From Lanius collurio (Eukaryota; Chordata; Aves; Passeriformes; Laniidae): a stretch of DNA of 64,000 bases. The stretch spans positions 22,333,326-22,397,325 of the forward strand of contig JACBWW010000008.1 of assembly GCA_020086605.1 (NCBI GenBank), given 5' to 3'. Below, piece by piece: positions 41,537 to 52,674 of this stretch (position 1 is its first letter; each line of letters begins with the position of its first letter). Position numbers and translations under genes: made by a program. Under the pieces are notes generated by a model. It was not told where the DNA came from. It searched no databases and was given only the letters and a program-made list of their open reading frames with translations.

Positions 41537-44500
41537 GTGAAAGAAAATATGAGGAATCCTTAGGTCTTTAGAATTGTTTGTAGAATTGTTTAAGAACCCT
41601 TTATTAGCTTTTTACTCCTTCCATTGTTTTTCCATAGCATCTTAGAGGTGTTTTTCCCACTTCTTCAAAGCTCTCTCTATTTCTCCTTCTTGTTCTGAAA
41701 GAAGGGGAAAAAGAAAATAAAGGTATTTCATCCAAGTTCCGTTATTTAACAGTTACAGCTCTGTGGCTTCACTTTTGAATGAACCCAGCAATAGTGAATA
41801 AAAGACTTTCCCTGATGTTTCTGCAGAAATGATCAGCCCAGAAATACGGTATCAACATTAATTTGAGAGTTAAATCTCCACAGAGATGTGGGAAGTCATC
41901 CACTACTATTAAGAACTATTTGCATTGTTTTGGAGAAAAAAAATAAGAGCTACTCTTTATGTAAGATTTGATGGTTGCATGGTCAATGCATTAAACTATG
42001 CCTTCATAACCAGAACTATTACAGGAATCATTAGTCTATTTGTTTGAAGAAAGCTATAAATTGCCCTAAAATTTGTTCTTTGAGGAATGTTTCATTGGCT
42101 TTTCCAACCTGGTAGAGTCTTTAGTTCTCATGTATATCTCATCTTTATTCTAATTACAGAATTTTCTTTAACTCATTAAAAGTTAGAGGGTTTTCTTTCT
42201 GTACCTATTGAATTAGTTCTGGAATATAAGAGAATACATCCTGTTGCTCACAGTCATTCCCCTGGAACCATCAAGTCTATAATGATGTTCTTCAGAGTAC
42301 AAAAGGGTTGCTTGGAGTATTACTTTCCTGCCATGGCTGTCGTTTATCAGAGGAGCCTTCAGATGCCAAGGATTTATTTCTCTAAGAATGTCTCTGAAGT
42401 GTGTGTACTTCAAGACTAGAAAAAAGTAAGGCAAAAAAAGAAGATTATGAATAGTTTAGAAGAAGGAATGAAACACAACAGCTGTGAACATGAAGACCAG
42501 TTTGTTGAGACTGTTGCAGTTATTGGTGAGGAATGCTTGAATACTGTGTGATACTGTGTGTTAACCTCAGTCTTTTAGATTAAGTTAGAGGCCTGAACAG
42601 TCTGGCAGAGAGTCTTCAATTATGTAAAAAAATAAATTATAGTCTTCAAGTCTCCTTTATAAGTGGAAGGGCTCTTTGCATCATGCTACAGTATCTAGTT
42701 GTATGTTCAAATAAAATATGCAAGTTTCCACACTGCAGATGTTAAATAATAGTTCATAAAGTAATAATAGCGTTAATGAGGTTACCTGTTCAGATTTGAA
42801 ATTATCTGGTCTCCTTTAAGCTCCGGTGGGTCTTAAAATATCTTAGTACTGCATCTGTCTGACACTGACTCAGGTGTTTACATGTGAAATGCCTGCAGGA
42901 AGATGGATGAATTACAGCCAGTAGCCCTGTGTAGGCCTTTCTTCCCCATGAGCTGCATCTGCATGGGATGACTCTTTGCATTTCCCACCATCTCAGTTCT
43001 ATGTAAGTGATTATACTTTCCTGGAAAAGCAAGGTGAAATGTGAACATCTACATCACTATTTCTATCCTTATGGGGAACAAGGGAACTTTCTGTCTCTAT
43101 CTTGATGCACACATAACAGACAAGTAGAAAATACACTGGGAGATAACCTGCCAGCCTAGAGGAACCATTTCCTTGTTAGACACTGCTGTGAAATGAGGGA
43201 AGGCCAGTTTCAGGTCTGTGATCAGAAGTCAAGAATAGCAAAGCATCTTTTAACTGAGCAACTTTACGTACTGAAGAATCTCTTTGTTTCTCCCATTAGA
43301 TTTGAACAGACCTTCCCATGCATGATAAGCTTACTGTGGTGCAAGTATCTTGACATGGAATTCAAATATGTGAAAATGGGTGCATTAAAAAAGCAGGTTC
43401 TTTTTGATGAATTGGCATTTTTTCACTAATTAATACAAAAGGAACAGAGAAGCCATAATTAGGTTTTATGAGAGATAACTATACCAGGATCTGCAGCTGT
43501 ATTGTGCCAGTGTTTCTGTCTTGTGTGTGCTGCTAGTAGCATAGCTGTTGGCACAACACCAAGCAGATGTAACAATTACAGTGATAATAAAACTTTTTTT
43601 CTTCTTTTTTTTATTGCAACTATTAAACAGTAGATACAAAGTTACATAATTTCAACCTAATTATACATTTTTCTGTATTACTTTTCTAAATTGCTACTTC
43701 AGTTTGCTTCTTGAAATAACTGGGTTTCCTGTGGGTGAGATACTCACAGCTAAGCATGCCAATTTAGCTGAAGTCATTTTGGGGCACACAGAATTCAGCA
43801 CTATGCAATGTTTCTGTATGACAGGATCAATGGGTTGAGGTGAAGCCCATGCAGGAAACCACTGCTTCTGATAAGCAGACTTAACATACATCTCCAGAAA
43901 ACTTTCACTGAAATGGAAATAGCTGCTTGACACTTGTCACCCTAAGTTCAGAGTCACATTAAAGTTATCTGCAGTGTCCATTCAGTGCCCAGGTGCAGAT
44001 GTCCCCGTTGGGGATGCTGGAACTGCACAAACTTCTGCTTGTGCCCAGAACTGACCTGAAGAAGTGACCCAGCAGAGATGAACTGATCCCTGTTGCTTCC
44101 CCAGACTGCTTGTGGGGAATAGCTGCTTTTGTCTGCTGCTCCTCCTCTCTTGGCACTTATTTTAATGTATATTCTTTTTCACTGGCACAGTCAATTGAAA
44201 AAAAGAGGAGAAAAAAATAAATTCAAATAGTTTAAAAGATAAGGAAGATTGTACAAGATGACAGGATAGGTATTAAATTTCACTTCAAAACTGGTGACTC
44301 TAAGGAGGCCATTGCAGAATATCTGATATTTTTAAATAAGTTGTCATCCTTGTAATCTCTTTCTTGTTAAGAAAGAAAACCATCTTGCCTTAGAATTGAT
44401 ACAGTTTCACCCATAGTAGCATGGAGGAGAAATGTTTTTCTTTTCATGCCTTGGGGCTCCGATTGTTGTTTCATTAAATCAGAGTCCTGTCATTGCCTCT

Positions 44501-46282
44501 GTGAAGAGAGGAACTGATCCTGGTTTTCATGCTGCTTCACTCCCCTTTTTAAATCAGTAAAAAGGAAATTTGTGGAAGATAAAGAACAGACTAAGAAAAC
44601 AAATCCTATTCAGAAATCTCCCTATAACTTAATTAATTTCTCAATTACACTAATTGAAAGGAACAATAATAAGAGATTGTGTATTTTGTGGCAATTGAAA
44701 GGAAATGTTTAATTACTGCTTGTAAGTAAAATGACAGTTTAAAGCATTCTTGTAAGCAACAGTACTCTTTGGGGGGTAATTAGTGAAAAATAGATGGTAA
44801 ACAGATGATAGCTTTTAGGCTAAACAAATTTCTTCAGTTCCATCTCATGATAAAGAACTATAAAAATTAACTTACCATTAACATACCATTCAGTACAAAT
44901 ACTTAAATTTTATTTTGATCTGTATTTGATAATAAACTGTTTTTTCTTTATGTGTGAATTTCTGTATGTTAAGTAAAGTAGCAGGAAGGAAAGCAGATTG
45001 TAGAAATATCTCTAGTTTAGCTGTTCAGTGACTGTGGGATGGACAGGTGAGCTTATTATTTTGCCACTACCAAAATAAGATAGCCAGATCTTTGACTGGC
45101 AGGTGCACTGCTTGGTGTCTTTTCTGAACACAGCCAAATAACTGGTCATTTAAGAACCATCTGTGCTTACTCATTTTTGATTTATCATCATGGATAATCA
45201 TCCTCTGAGTTAAAGTTAGTGCTAACTTCAGGTCTGACCAAATATTCTGTTCGAGAGTGTCCTTTGGTGCCTTGGTGGTCAGGTCCAAAGTTCAGTTGGC
45301 TCATGAAACAGCCATTGTATGCCAGAGAATCACACATAAACAAGAGGTGTTTCTGAAATGGAAATAACTTGCTTTTCAGTGTGTCAAGAGAGGGACAGTA
45401 ATTGGAGTCTTGTCCCTATTTGAAACATGGAGATATTTCAACACACAAAATCTTCCTCTCTTTTCCTAATAATACCAGTCAAAGAAAGGATGAAAAGGAA
45501 TATAAAAGGATGAACTGCACTAACACCTCACTTAGAGCTACCATTGCAAGGGGCACAGCAGCATTTCCTGATTGCTGGCTGAATTTCCATTGGAGAGCAA
45601 GAGCCCCTATGGCCAAGTGCCTGAAAACTGGCTGAAGCCCTCTAGTGCATATGGAGGAGTAGCCTAAAAAAATTATTTTTAATATTAGGACACAATGAAC
45701 AAGTCCATCCTGTACAGGTGAAAAAAACTGTTCTATGGAAGAGAACAAGCACTCCAAATAGGAAATGCATATTAGCAGCTATTGAAGGTCATGCTTTCAA
45801 ATGGCAGGTGAAATTGAATAGATGCTGAGTTTAAACCCTTAAGGAATATTTACCCAGAGTTCTTTATAGCTTGGGAAGGTGTTCTTGGCCTTTCTCTCCT
45901 TTCTGTCCACCAGTAATCTAAAAACTATTCAGATCCTAAGCCAAGAGCAGTAGGTCCTTGTGTTTATATAACATGAGTTCCTTGCAGCAATAAGGAATCC
46001 TTGTTAGTGAGGCAGGATTCCCTTTTGGTAGAAGAGAGATGAACAGGGGTTATGTTCCCCACTTTATTCTGGCTGCTGGTAGCTGAGCTGCAGGCTAAAG
46101 TCATCAGCAGAGCTAACAGAGAGCACCAGACCCAGTCTACTACTGTGTAGTTCTTCAGCTGCAGGTCAAGGCACACAAACAGATCTGCAGAGAACAGATA
46201 GTAACTTTGGAGACCTTATATATCATCCAGATGACATGCTTATCAAATAGCATGGTTTGTAGTATGAGACAGAGAAGAGGCA

Positions 46283-46745
46283 TGTAACAGTATCCAGCTA
46301 GAGCCTTAAGAAGCCTCCTAGAAACAGAGACTAGACAGGAGTAAGGGAATAAAGGTACACTCTGGAGAGACAGAGGCTACTGCCAAAATGGACCCCAAGC
46401 TGGACGACAGGTCACGAATTCTTCACACTTTTATAGGTTTGGTTCATTTGCATATCAGAGTTAATTCTCCAGTTAAAGGTTCAGTTTAATGATGTAATTC
46501 CCCTCTGCTTGCCTCCTCTGCTTGCCCCCTTCTTAGAGTCTCTTTGGTTTATAGTTTTTGGGCCTAGGGCAATCTGAGTGTCCTTGAAGAGCAGGCCTGG
46601 AGAGGCTTTGTTATGTCCACCTAGCATGAGAGAGCAGAAATTAACAGGCTACAAGAAACTTCAGAGTTACACACTAAGCAGTACAGGATTTGAAATACAT
46701 AAAAGTTAAAACCTAGGGCATCAATGCCCTGCCCAGACTCCCACA
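46283..46745 (-). mobile_element. Solo LTR of an avian endogenous retrovirus
   Basis: About 463 bp bounded by TGTAACAG on the + strand left and ...ACTCCCACA on the right, so in minus orientation it starts TGTGGGAG and ends TGTTACA, the TG...CA ends of an LTR. Read on the minus strand it has a CCTATAAAAGTG TATA-type box (about 46428-46437 on +), then a CTTGGGGTCCATTTTGG block and a CTCTGTCTCTCC block typical of bird LTRs. An AGGGCAT-CA-ATGCCCT hairpin (46715-46730) lies near the end. No gag, pol or env remnant, primer-binding site or polypurine tract is seen on either side, so this is a solo LTR. I could not find matching target-site duplications. Orientation is less sure than identity, because TATA-like motifs also occur on the + strand. 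Confidence 0.65.
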
Positions 46746-48226
46746 GTCAAACACTGGCAGGACTGGAAATGTAGGTTGCCCATCTTATTTTGAGCAGGAA
46801 TACTAGTTTTACCTCATTTGTAGCACTGTTTATCAGGAGAAATGCTTGTAGCTGATGACATGCTAAGGAGTTAAAGAAGAGACAAATACCACGTTCTCAG
46901 AATAAATGTGACAAGAAAAATTGAAAATTTTTTAAATAGCCATTAATAAATATAAGCTATACAATTCCTTTCCCATTAATCTGCAACTTAATATCTTTGG
47001 TTATTATTTTAACATAGAACCCACTTATGATGTTAGATTGGAAGTTTCTCTAAAAGGAAGTGTAGCCTACTATCTATAATTGTCTAATACTATTCAAATT
47101 CTTTCTGGGAGAAGACTCAGGGATTTTTTTTCAGACATTATTTTTACTCATACAGATTAGATTATTCATTTAGCAAACTGAAGCAATATCATGTGATATT
47201 CAAACATCCAACTGTGCAGCTCAGCTAGGGAGTTGGCACTACTGAATACTGCGTTAGGAGACAATTTTAAAAGTCTTTAAACACTCTAGTATCTAATTTC
47301 TCAAATTGTTGAGTGAAAAAGCAAATTAATTTATTCTTTCATATGAGAGAGAGAAAGATACCATACAAAGGGGGTTATGTGCCATGTGAAATTACACATT
47401 CTTTTGGGGGGGAATAATGTAATTTGTATGTACCATTTTAATAGCATTGCAAAATAGAATATAATTTAATTGAAACAGCTTATAAAGTGTTTTAGCAAAA
47501 TAGCTGCTTTTAAAGCATACAATATTTTAATTCAAAATAGCATTTTTAAACGGAAATTATTTAATTCTGGGATCTTTGTGCAGTCTTTTGCTAATCTTAT
47601 TCCTTTATTCTTAAAAAATATATTTTGCTGAAAGATTGTTATTAAAATGTGATGTTACTTCTTTGGTTTTTCATTAGGAGAAAAACCGTTCTCCTTTATA
47701 TTTTTTTTCTGTAGTCATTCACTGCACTTGGAGTTATGCTTGTCTACAGAAAGAAATTTTAACAAATGAAATATAGATATGATGCATAAAAATTAATTGC
47801 CTGTGAAATTTTGGTCACATGGGGTTTTTTTAAATTTCTTCCTCAATGTAATTTGAGTGAAAAGTCAACACTCAGCTGAATACCAAATGTAAGTGTAGTA
47901 GACATTACTGTCAATTGTAAACCAGAATGTTATTTTTATTTTATTAATGTTCAACTAGAAATTGAAGTTTCCTGCATATTTAATAGTTGGTGTAATTCCC
48001 TTTCCAAGTTCACTATGCATTTGAATATTTTTGAGAAAGAGGCAGAAAACCTCTCACACCTTTAATAGGACAAAGCTTCTCCCCATCTGCTGTCCAAACA
48101 GCTCGTGCTATCTCCGGAGCTAAGCATTAGTGCTGCTTGAGGGGGAGGCAGATATTTTTAATATTTTAAGCAAAATTTTCCATGAAAACCATTAACTTCT
48201 ATGTGCTTCAAGAAAATTATTTTTCA

Positions 48227-48266
48227 TTAAACAAAACAAACCAAAAAAACTCAACAAAACCCCAAA
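48227..48266. repeat. A/C-rich low-complexity tract
   Basis: A short run of AAACAAAACAAACC and AACCCC-like blocks, interrupted by one CTC, with composition like the larger tract at 40976. It has no coding content. Confidence 0.7.
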
Positions 48267-49189
48267 ATAATGTTATTTTACCTTATAACATTTTACATTT
48301 TCTTTTGGGTAGCTTCAATATTACACTGTATTTGGCTATACAGTTGTTGCAAATGTCATCCCTCCTGTTCTGTATCACAGGATCCCTGTTGAACCATCTC
48401 TCTTTTCCTCAAAATTTGTCTGTCTGGTACCTCCTGCAGAGAAATGATGGGCCTAAAATGCCATGAATATGCAAATTATCTTTAACTGAGTGTTTATATG
48501 CTTTGAAATAATTCCCTGGGCCTCTTCCCTCGTCATACCCCCCAGTGCTCCTGAACTACTTCAGAAGGATTTTCTCCCTTTTCTTCACTGGAAAATAAAT
48601 AAAAATCTGTAAGCAGAAAATAAAACCTTGAGCTCAGCAATGTGAAGGACAAAAAGCGAGTCAAAGCTCCTCAGTTTGTTTCAAGGCCTTACAGCACAAT
48701 ATCACAGAGAGAAAGGACTTTGACAGCAATAATTTCTGAGGTGTAAAGCCAGTGCACTTTGATAGGGATTAAAAAATACTAGGAAAATTGTTTTTTAATG
48801 TTTTAAACTGTGTTTATGGAAACAATCTACGACTAAAAGCTATTCAAATACTATAAAAATACTTGGGCTGTTCCTTTTTGTTCAATGCTTGCTTGAAAAC
48901 CTATTAAGATCAGCTGGTTTTTGAAATGCCAGATAACTGTCAGTCACCTGAATCCTGGGTTTAATCAGTACTAAAAACTTTTAAAGGGGGAAATTTCATA
49001 ATCATATTTTTTATTAGAATGCAATCCTTTTATACATCCAACCATTCTGTAGTTTGGTGCATTTTGTCAGCTGTGTGATGTTAGCACATCAACTACTTTT
49101 CCCATACTTCAACCCAGAGACAGCCTCATTTATTTCCCTTCAATACAAGGCACCAACCTGCTTTTTTTCTGTTAGAAATCTCAAATACA

Positions 49190-49257
49190 TGGCAGAAGGG
49201 GTTTCAACTAGATGATGTTTAAGGTCTCTTCCAACCCAAACCATTCTGTGAGTCTAT
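49190..49257 (+). mobile_element. CR1 LINE 3' tail, plus strand
   Basis: GGCAGAAGGGGTTTCAACTA, GATGATGTTTAAGGTCTCTT, CCAACCCAAACCATTCTGTG and AGTCTAT follow each other and match the extreme 3' end of CR1, including a degraded ATTCTATG terminal repeat. Only about 65-70 bp is present, so it is an extreme 5' truncation. Confidence 0.85.
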
Positions 49258-49989
49258 AAAAATCCTCACCTGGCATTTGATAACTAAAGATTCATCAGTG
49301 CCTCCCTGTAACATTCACTTTCTTCTTTTGATAGCCAAATTTATTAAATTTCTTCCTTTAAGGCTAAAATTGTAAAAATGGAGCTATAAGGGTGAATGAT
49401 GTAACCTGAAAGTTCAGTTGGATCTATTAGGCCATTTACATGTATCCTTATAGAAAGATTCATTTAAATAAATGAATATTTGAATGAGTTTAATTACCCT
49501 TCGGTAATCTCCCTTTGTTTATGAGAGACAGTCAGGATAACTGGTTCAAATTAGGGACTTAGAAAAAGCTGAATTAAGGAATCTTATTTTTGTTGTCAAT
49601 CACATTTTTCAAGATTCTTCAGCAAAGAGAACAGTCTTAATTTTATAATTTTAAAATATTCAGTTCAAAGTCCAATTTTGGTGATAGTCAAGTTTGCTGC
49701 CTTTTGATTAGTTTGATTTTTTGAATGTAGCAGCTCATGAAAATTTACAAATATGAAAATCACGTATTAGGATGTATAGGACATCTTTGGGATCTCTTCT
49801 GTGTACATACTTGCCAAGTAGATCATAAAATGTCACCTACACAAAACTGGTTTTCTTTAGGTTATATAAACCTCATTCTTCTCTCACAAGCAAATCTGGT
49901 GAAGGACAGCAATTTTCTTTGCTATTACATGGGCTAATGCCAGTCTACGCCCCAGTTTGGTCATTCTGACCCAATTGCAAGTTGAGATA

Positions 49990-50251
49990 CCAAGCTGCAG
50001 TGAGAGAGTGTAGTCTCAAGCTTTGCCAGGGAAGTTTCAGGCTGGACTTTAGGAGGAATTTCTCCATAGAAAAGGTCATTAAACATTGGAATGGGCTGGT
50101 GCTCACGGAGGTGATGGAGTCACCATCCTTGAAGGTGTTTAAAAATGTGGCACTCAGTGCCTGCCCTGGTTGACATTGTGGTGTTCAGTCATAGGTTGGA
50201 CTTGGTGACCCCAGAGGTCTTTTCCAACCTACCTGATTCTGTGATTCTATA
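49990..50251 (+). mobile_element. CR1 LINE 3' fragment, plus strand
   Basis: About 260 bp of CR1 3' sequence: GGGAAGTTTCAGGCTGGACT, TTAGGAGGAATTTCTCCATA, CATTGGAATGGGCTGGTGCT, GGAGGTGATGGAGTCACCAT, CCTTGAAGGTGTTTAAAAA, GGTTGGACTTGGTGACCCCA, then TTCCAACCTACCTGATTCTG and TGATTCTATAG. The order and the ATTCTGTGATTCTAT end are diagnostic. It is truncated at the 5' end and does not code. A 63-codon open frame lying inside it is a by-product. Confidence 0.92.
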
Positions 50252-52658
50252 GTTGAAAAATACATAAAGGCATGATACTGTCATTAGGCTTGTGCTAAAT
50301 AATGGTTTGACATTTAGGGTGGTATAAAGCTTCAGATGCTAATATGAAGGATCAAAATAGAATGAAGTGAGTTTTAACAGGTGAAGTAATAATAATATGA
50401 TGAAATTCAGAAATTTAAAGTCCAAGGACTCAGGCACTAGTACAAGCTGCTATTACAAATAGGGATATGAAGAGCACAGCAACTGTAAGTGGTAAGGAGA
50501 AAATAAGAAATCGGAGTGCTGAAGCTGCTCATAAAATAGCTGTAAACAACATTTTCAATGTGTCTTGGTTTTCCAATAGATGGGAAAGAAATCAGTATGA
50601 ACTACAATTTGGTGATACTTCCTTTAAAATTGCAGTTGGATAAAAATGAACTCAAACTACAACAGATAAAGGAGGGCCAATTCTGAACAAAAATGCTGTG
50701 TCTGAACAAAGAGGAGAATCGACTACCTGCAGGACATTGGGAAGAGACACAGTTCCCATCTATAAACACTCCAGAGTGATATACCAAGAGATAGAATCTT
50801 TTGGAGCTGATGGATAATTTTATACTAACATTAGTTGATTTAAACTGCATCTGAATATATTTAGACCGAAATTTTAAATAAGGTTCACCACTATATATAA
50901 GACTGCAGAGCTTCTTGAAATATTCTGTTTGTTACTTAGAAAGGCTTTGTCTTGATCGAATTCCCCCTCTTACCTTTCTACTCCTTCTCAGTGATTCAGT
51001 CTTCTGCGTATTTTGATGATGCATAGATTCTTCTTTTATACATGGGACGCAAGTATTTTCAAACAGTTTTAAGAGTACTGATGGATTTGTTGCATCTAAA
51101 TTGTGGGACAGAACTTGCTTGATTCAGTGGAAGGATTTCACAAATGATCTCTGCTTTCTTTCAGATTTGCAATCAGTATATGGGTTTGGGGTTTTTTTTC
51201 CACATTTCGTTGAACTTTGTATTTGTAAAGCTATGGCTCTGATTGGCTAGAAATCTCCAAGTGGTATTTATAGTTGCTTACAGTCTTTTGGGGCAAACTT
51301 TCTTAGAAGTTAGGCTCTATTGCCAAGGACAAAATTATTATGAGAAGTGCAAAACGCCTATTGTTCCAGCTGGACTTTCAAGTGATGGTGCAGGGACCGA
51401 GATTCTTTAGAAAACTAGCCAGTTATGGAAGTTGTTGAATGCTGAAATTTTGGAAAAATCTGACTTTGGCACTTGTGCCTGAAAAGTATTCAGGTAGTTT
51501 AGGTGGGGCCAGTTCCAGGCACATGAAGGTAATTGGATTAATGTTTTTTAACTGATAATATTCATGTCTTTAGAATATTTATATCATTTATTGTATCAAG
51601 GACAGAATGCTGAGCTGTAAATATTATTTAGGACTCCAAGAATTTTTTCATGTAAAAAGGTCAAATAGATAGTTATGAAACTTTATGAGGAAAGGACCCA
51701 GTAGGCTCAACATATATACTAAAATATCTTGTGAAAGATCAACATTCAGGTTTCTGTCTTACTGGTTTCATTGGGATATTTTATGTATTGTGATACTATA
51801 TTAATTTTAAAATATTTTCCCTGCCACAGCTGCAAATTGTTACACACAAGATGTCCCTCTCCTTTGCTTTTTTCCATACCTATTTTTTGAAAGGATAACT
51901 ACTTTCCTGACCAACTCTATTAATGAACCCATATAACTGATGTCTAGGGAAGTGACTAGTCACCTTTTGCTGGAGAAGCTCCTTAGCAGATTTTGGTACA
52001 TACAAAGAGCCCAGGAATAAGATTATGTCTGAAACAACAAGATTCACATCGTACTGGATGGTGTTTTGCATTCAAATATGTGGAATTTTACTTTGAATCT
52101 TTGAAATCCACTTTGTGGTTACCTGTTTCAGCAATTTTGTAGCATTTTCATTTCAGTGATGAATACAAAACAGACATAAATTACTGAAATTATGAAAGTG
52201 CATTATATAAATCCCATTCATATATGTATTCATTTCAGGACAAACAATTCAATATTCATTCAAAAAGACATAGTTGTTGAGTCAACAACACAGTATATGC
52301 TCCATTCAATGAGATATTGAAAAGACCAGGAATAAATATTTGTAGCAGTTATGGCATTTCCCTTGAGATGTGCACATGTGAAGTCCCTTACTAAACAGTC
52401 CTTCCTGGAAAATCAAGTGCTACTTGCAGGAGCAAGGATGGAAAGGCTATTAGAAATTAAAAACGAGGGTGTTAGCAGAGTCTGTTGTGTTTGAATGTAG
52501 TCTGGTGTTTCTCATATGATTTACAAAAAGCCAAAATTAAAATTAAAAAAATCTTGAGGGGACTACTGTGGGTCCAAAAGTTATTTTACACAAATATAAT
52601 AAATTCGCGGGGTGATTTTATCAATGTGGAATTAAGACAACTATTTTCTGAATGAAGG

Positions 52659-52674
52659 AAAAAAAAAAAAAAAA
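52659..52674. repeat. Poly-A run (A16)
   Basis: Sixteen A in intron 4 after GAATGAAGG; no element recognised alongside. Confidence 0.85.
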
